DNA from: Rikenella microfusus
GTDB lineage: Bacteria > Bacteroidota > Bacteroidia > Bacteroidales > SZUA-534
DNA: 37,200 bases
Reading direction: 5' to 3'
Assembly (NCBI GenBank): GCA_020719105.1
Contig: DYQV01000001.1
Span: forward strand, 1 to 37,200
Below are positions 33,292 to 37,200 of the stretch, piece after piece (within the stretch, counting starts at the first letter, position 1; every line of letters begins with the position of its first letter). A program made the translations under genes and the position numbers. The notes beneath the pieces are model-generated. The model made no database searches, was not told the origin of the DNA, and was given only the letters and a program-made list of their open reading frames with translations.

Positions 33292-34971
33292 ATGAGTAAT
33301 CACCATTACTTTAAAAATATTCCCTATTTATTGCCTTGCTTGTTCCTTTTCTACTTAGGAATTTCGAATTCTTTCGCACAAAACAACCGCCTATCGGTAA
33401 CCATAAAATGTTCGGATTGCGATTTTAAAAAATTTCCTAATCAATTTAGCTCAAAAGAAGCCTTGTTTATTAAATTAAATGAAGTAAAACTATCCGAAAT
33501 TAATAAAGGCTATCTTGCATTTTCTATTGATTCGGTAATTTTTGATTCCACAAAAGCCACCATTTTTGCTACAAGGGGAAATCAGTACTTTTTAAACCAG
33601 TGGAACTGTTTACCTGAAACCTATAACCCCTTTCTACCGAAATTAAGAACTCCAACACCATATAATTATAAAACCCTTACTAAAATAGAAGACAAAATAC
33701 TTACCGGACTATATTCTGAGGGGTTCGCTGCTGCTTTTATTAAAAAGGAACTTGTTACAGAATCAAATTCAATTAGTGTCACTTATCAAATACAAAAAGG
33801 CGAAAGATTCACTTTTGATACATTGCATGTTTTGGGTCCAAAATTAATTAGCACAAATTACATTCTAAACAAAACAGGTATTTTTCCAAATAAACCGTAT
33901 GAATTAAAAAAGGTGAAAAACAGTAGTTTTCTTATCAATCAATCGGGTTTTCTAAAATTAGATTCGGTAGCGCTTAGCTTTGAAGGAACAAAAGCCCAAT
34001 TGCAGTTATCAATGAAAGCTATTCAACAAAACAGTTTTAGCGGAATTCTTGGAGTTCAAACCAACCAGAAAAACGAAACTGAAATAACAGGAACCGTTGA
34101 ATTACAATTAGTTAATTCGCTAAAAATGGGCGAAAAAATGTATTTAAATTGGAAAAAACCTGCCCCTGCTTCGCAAGATTTGCAAGTAAATTTTCAATTT
34201 CCCTATTTATTTAAAAGTCCGATTGGTATTGTAAGTTCCGCTCAATTTGAAAAGCAAGATAGTTCATTTTCAAATACGGCCATAACAGCAGGAATAAGCA
34301 TACCAAGCCTTAATTTAGGTGAATTAGCACTGCTGTTGCAATGGAAAAACACCTCCACCGCCCAACAAGGTGTTTCAATTTACGGAACATCGGAAAGTCA
34401 TTTGTATGGATTGAGCTACAAATACCAAACATTCAGTCAAATGCAACTAACAACTAAAGGAATTGGCATAGACGTGTTTATACTGGTCGGCAATAAAAAA
34501 AATATTAAAAAAGATACTGAAAATTACCAATCGTTTTCATCTGAAATTCAAGAAACCTTAGAATGGATGATTCCAGCGCCACTAGGAGCTTTCTATTTTA
34601 AAAATCAGACTGGGTTACTAAGCAACGATTCATTGTATAGCAACAATTTATTGCGCTCCGGAGGATTTAATTCCATTCGTGGATTCAATGAGAAAAGCAT
34701 TTATTCTAAGTCATTTACCTATTTTACGGGAGCCTACCGGATTATTTTAAAAAGTGCTTCCTACATGGAACTATTTTACGATTTAGGCTGGTTTAACGAA
34801 CCCACAACTACAAATTTTACTACAATTAAAAGGGGAGCCATTGGAATGGGCATTAATATAAAAACAAAAGCAGGCATAGCTTCGATTGCTTTTGCCATAG
34901 GAAAAAAAGACCAAGAACCATTTGCCTTAAATGAGGGCAAAATACACCTTGGGTTTACCAGTTTATTTTAA
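33292..34971 (+). CDS. Omp85/BamA-superfamily outer-membrane protein, short form
   Basis: This 559-residue outer-membrane protein has a signal peptide (about 8-29, cut after SFA). Two POTRA-like segments precede the barrel: about 120-170 (KILTGLYSEGFAAAFIKKEL) and about 170-245 (GERFTFDTLHVLGPKLISTN, then YELKKVKNSSFLINQSGFLK). The 16-strand barrel runs from about 245 to 559. The diagnostic lid-lock motif is SIRGF (461-465), the counterpart of VRGF in BamA/TamA/FhaC. The C terminus ends in Phe (LGFTSLF), a beta-signal. BamA is about 800 residues with five POTRAs, so this is a paralogue with another job, for example TamA-like or two-partner-secretion-like. No secreted partner gene is adjacent. 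It probably shares a transcript with the nitroreductase. Confidence 0.82.
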   Translation: MSNHHYFKNIPYLLPCLFLFYLGISNSFAQNNRLSVTIKCSDCDFKKFPNQFSSKEALFIKLNEVKLSEINKGYLAFSIDSVIFDSTKATIFATRGNQYFLNQWNCLPETYNPFLPKLRTPTPYNYKTLTKIEDKILTGLYSEGFAAAFIKKELVTESNSISVTYQIQKGERFTFDTLHVLGPKLISTNYILNKTGIFPNKPYELKKVKNSSFLINQSGFLKLDSVALSFEGTKAQLQLSMKAIQQNSFSGILGVQTNQKNETEITGTVELQLVNSLKMGEKMYLNWKKPAPASQDLQVNFQFPYLFKSPIGIVSSAQFEKQDSSFSNTAITAGISIPSLNLGELALLLQWKNTSTAQQGVSIYGTSESHLYGLSYKYQTFSQMQLTTKGIGIDVFILVGNKKNIKKDTENYQSFSSEIQETLEWMIPAPLGAFYFKNQTGLLSNDSLYSNNLLRSGGFNSIRGFNEKSIYSKSFTYFTGAYRIILKSASYMELFYDLGWFNEPTTTNFTTIKRGAIGMGINIKTKAGIASIAFAIGKKDQEPFALNEGKIHLGFTSLF

Positions 34972-35114
34972 CATAACAGCAAATTAATAAAAAAATAACT
35001 ACTGAAAATATAGTTTTACCGAGAAATAAGTATCTTCACAAAATCAATAAAACCATCTACGGATAAAATTTATATCGTAGCATCTAATATTCTGTTTTTA
35101 AAAATATTACACGA

Positions 35115-37109
35115 ATGAAGGCTCGTTTTACAATTACTAATAAATTAATTTTGGGATTTGGTGTTCTGCTATTTGCAACACTTCTAAATGGTATTTTCAC
35201 CTATTCCACCTTGAATGAAAGCCAAGAATTAAACAATAAAATTCTTACTGTTTACAATCCATCCACAGCAAAGCTGCAGGATTTGACCACAATGGTTAAT
35301 AATTCATACATGCTTATAAAAAATTGGGTTTTCATTGAAAAACAATTGAACACACCTGATAAAAAGAAATTACAAGCCATCCATTCAAAAGATTTTCCAG
35401 CACTGAAGACGGAAATTAATGCACTGGCAAATTACTGGGAACCATCATTAAAAACAAGTATTGACTCCTTGCTTAATACCATTGAAACTTCATTGTTTGT
35501 TGAGCAAAAAAAAATAATGGATCTTTTAAACAGTTTTGAAAGTTATGATGATTTTATGATAATTGCTGAAACCGCTCCCATGGTAGAAGAAGGGGGTTCA
35601 ATTACTATTGAAATTTCAAGTTGCTTGGAATCTCTATCAAAAATTAAAAAAATAATGGATGATAAAGCCAAAGAAACTACACTTGAAATGAGTAACTCAT
35701 TCTGGTGGTTTCAGCGTTTTATATTAATAGCTGTTTTATTAATTACACTTTTTGTTATCGCTTCTGCATTGGTCACTACCCGGAGCATCGTATTTCCGAT
35801 ACTTAAATTGAAAGATTTTTTATTAACCATGGCACAAGGTATTTTACCTAAAGAAAAATTGAAAACTGCTAATGATGAAATTGGGGATATGAGCGATGCA
35901 ATGAACTTATACATTGAGAATATAAGAAAAACTTCGGAATTTGGAGTGGAGATTGGCAATGGAAATTACGACAGTAAATTTGAAGCACTCGGCCCGGAAG
36001 ATATGCTTGGAAATGCATTGTTGGAAATGCGTGCGAACTTAAAAAAATCGAAAGAATTATTTGAAGATTTGGCCAAAAGCGATGAAATAAGAAATTGGAT
36101 TACCAAAGGGCTGGCTGATTTTGGCGACATTTTGAGACAAAATTCAGATAATATGGATCGATTGGCTAAGAACGTTATGAATGAACTGATTGATTACGTT
36201 GGGGCAAATCAAGGAGCTATTTATATATTAAACGAATTGGACGAAAAAAACAAATTCTTTGAAATGAAATCGGCTATTGCTTATGGTAGAGAAAAATTTC
36301 TGAAAAAGAATTTTGAAATAAAAGAAGGCTTGGTTGGAAGGTGCGCTTTTGAAAAATTACCCGTCTATCTGACAGAATTACCAGATAATTACATCCAATT
36401 GACTTCAGGACTTGGTGGTGCTGAACCCAATTATTTGCTTTTAGTACCACTTATTATTGACGAAAATGTAATGGGGGTAATTGAAGTGGCATCGTTTAAA
36501 CCCATTGAAAAACACCAAATTGAATTTATTACATCGCTTGGACAAACCATAGCTTCCACTATTTCAAATGTCCGTATTAATGAACAAACCCGCTATTTAT
36601 TGGATGAATCAAAAATGCGGGGAGATGAATTGTCGGCACAGGAAGAAGAATTGAGACAAAACATGGAAGAACTTCAAGCAACTCAAGAAGAAGCAGCCCG
36701 TAGGGAGATGGAAATGATGAACACGATTGATGCCATAAACAATACGTTAGGTACCATTGAAATTGATCGGCATGGAAATATATCTTCCATTAACGACAAT
36801 TTTTTAAGCAGAACCCATTTGAATGCCAGTATTTTAATTGGCAAGTCGTTTCAGGAATTTTTTGCAGGCAATGAAACCTTAGAAACAGCCTTTTCCCAAA
36901 TTTGGTCGGGGCTGCATGCCGGTGAAAGTGGAACACTCGTTGTCAATTTTATTACCCCCGATGCCGAACTTTGGTTCAAACATACCTTTACCCCATTTAA
37001 AAACAAGGCTGGCGAATTGAACAAGGTAATTGACTTGGTTTTGGATATTACTACCCAACGGAATCTTGAGAAAGAAGTAGAAGACTACCGTTTAAATTCA
37101 ATCGGATAA
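35115..37109 (+). CDS. Membrane sensor protein: 4-helix sensor, HAMP, GAF, coiled coil, PAS; no output domain
   Basis: This 664-residue inner-membrane protein has TM1 at about 11-30 and TM2 at about 200-222, bracketing a helical periplasmic domain of the four-helix-bundle type (about 31-199). A HAMP linker (about 222-275) leads to a GAF domain (about 330-490: GAIYILNE, KEGLVGRCAFEKLPVYL and VPLIIDENVMGVIEVAS). A charged coiled coil follows (about 495-535: EEEELRQNMEELQATQEEA in part). A PAS domain fills about 537-650, ending in a PAC-type DLVLDITTQRNLEKEV. The protein stops 14 residues later with no histidine kinase, GGDEF, MCP or phosphatase domain. It may signal through a partner protein. 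A foldback repeat begins 41 bp after its stop. Confidence 0.85.
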   Translation: MKARFTITNKLILGFGVLLFATLLNGIFTYSTLNESQELNNKILTVYNPSTAKLQDLTTMVNNSYMLIKNWVFIEKQLNTPDKKKLQAIHSKDFPALKTEINALANYWEPSLKTSIDSLLNTIETSLFVEQKKIMDLLNSFESYDDFMIIAETAPMVEEGGSITIEISSCLESLSKIKKIMDDKAKETTLEMSNSFWWFQRFILIAVLLITLFVIASALVTTRSIVFPILKLKDFLLTMAQGILPKEKLKTANDEIGDMSDAMNLYIENIRKTSEFGVEIGNGNYDSKFEALGPEDMLGNALLEMRANLKKSKELFEDLAKSDEIRNWITKGLADFGDILRQNSDNMDRLAKNVMNELIDYVGANQGAIYILNELDEKNKFFEMKSAIAYGREKFLKKNFEIKEGLVGRCAFEKLPVYLTELPDNYIQLTSGLGGAEPNYLLLVPLIIDENVMGVIEVASFKPIEKHQIEFITSLGQTIASTISNVRINEQTRYLLDESKMRGDELSAQEEELRQNMEELQATQEEAARREMEMMNTIDAINNTLGTIEIDRHGNISSINDNFLSRTHLNASILIGKSFQEFFAGNETLETAFSQIWSGLHAGESGTLVVNFITPDAELWFKHTFTPFKNKAGELNKVIDLVLDITTQRNLEKEVEDYRLNSIG

Positions 37110-37150
37110 CCAGTCAGATAAATCGGCTTTTTTGTTACTTCTGTTGGGTG

Positions 37151-37200
37151 TTAACCCGGATTATTCATTAATAATCCTGACGATTAAGCTACACCTCAAT
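37151..37200 (-). repeat. Inverted partial copy of the left-end foldback element
   Basis: The final 50 bases are the exact reverse complement of bases 174-223 (TTAACCCGG...CACCTCAAT), covering one terminal repeat, the small palindrome and half of the long stem. The match ends at 37151 on the gene side, where the element's terminus lies, and continues to the window edge on the other, so the rest of the copy is probably outside the window. Confidence 0.85.

Noticed and set aside
1..37200. Terminal repeats as evidence of a circular replicon or phage genome
   Set aside because: The 50-bp end repeats are inverted, while circular permutation overlaps would be direct. Gene content is chromosomal housekeeping.

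Overview
The window is an AT-rich chromosomal segment of a Bacteroidota bacterium, probably from the Bacteroidales/Marinilabiliales side. The evidence is a secreted protein with a type IX secretion (T9SS) C-terminal sorting domain, the gene order purH-mreB-mreC-mreD-mrdA-rodA, and at least eight promoter -7 elements of the Bacteroidota type TAnnTTTG in place of E. coli-type boxes. No rRNA, tRNA, CRISPR array, phage or transposase gene is visible. Most genes are housekeeping.

Layout. 1-339: a 172-bp foldback, MITE-like repeat, then a promoter. 340-2693 (+): a NarX/DegS-like histidine kinase, a NarL/FixJ response regulator and a biotin-protein ligase. 2822-3891 (-): a START-like protein behind pyrE. 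The pyrE start codon overlaps that of a divergent Nudix hydrolase (3890-4534, +). 4494-6412 (-): coaD and a thioredoxin-fold lipid-exported or secreted protein with a degenerate active site. 6623-9535 (-): a deoxynucleoside kinase and a prolyl oligopeptidase lipoprotein. 9833-12434 (+): rpsO and pnp. 12507-12715: a second MITE-like foldback element, followed by acylphosphatase. 13012-14952 (-): an ABC-F ATPase. 15287-22459 (-): purH and the complete rod-shape/elongasome operon. 22626-25965 (-): a Crp/Fnr regulator, an RlmD-type rRNA methyltransferase and GAPDH. 26124-32413 (-): the T9SS beta-propeller protein, a small outer-membrane barrel protein, a 41-residue lipoprotein and a Wzy/WaaL-type polymerase-ligase fused to TPRs. 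32527-37109 (+): nitroreductase, an Omp85-family barrel protein, and a HAMP-GAF-PAS sensor with no output domain. 37151-37200: an inverted partial copy of the left-end repeat.

How it works together. The central block couples purine synthesis (PurH) with cell elongation (MreBCD, PBP2, RodA). The rpsO-pnp pair joins ribosome assembly and RNA turnover. The right third is envelope-oriented: secreted propeller, barrels, lipoprotein, glycan polymerase/ligase and a membrane sensor. I see no clear new multi-gene system. The most unusual features are the two foldback repeat families (one at both window ends in inverted orientation), the fully overlapping divergent pyrE/Nudix start codons with a nearly leaderless pyrE promoter, an overlooked micro-lipoprotein gene whose terminator abuts the next start codon, and two envelope-facing proteins that lack parts expected of their families.
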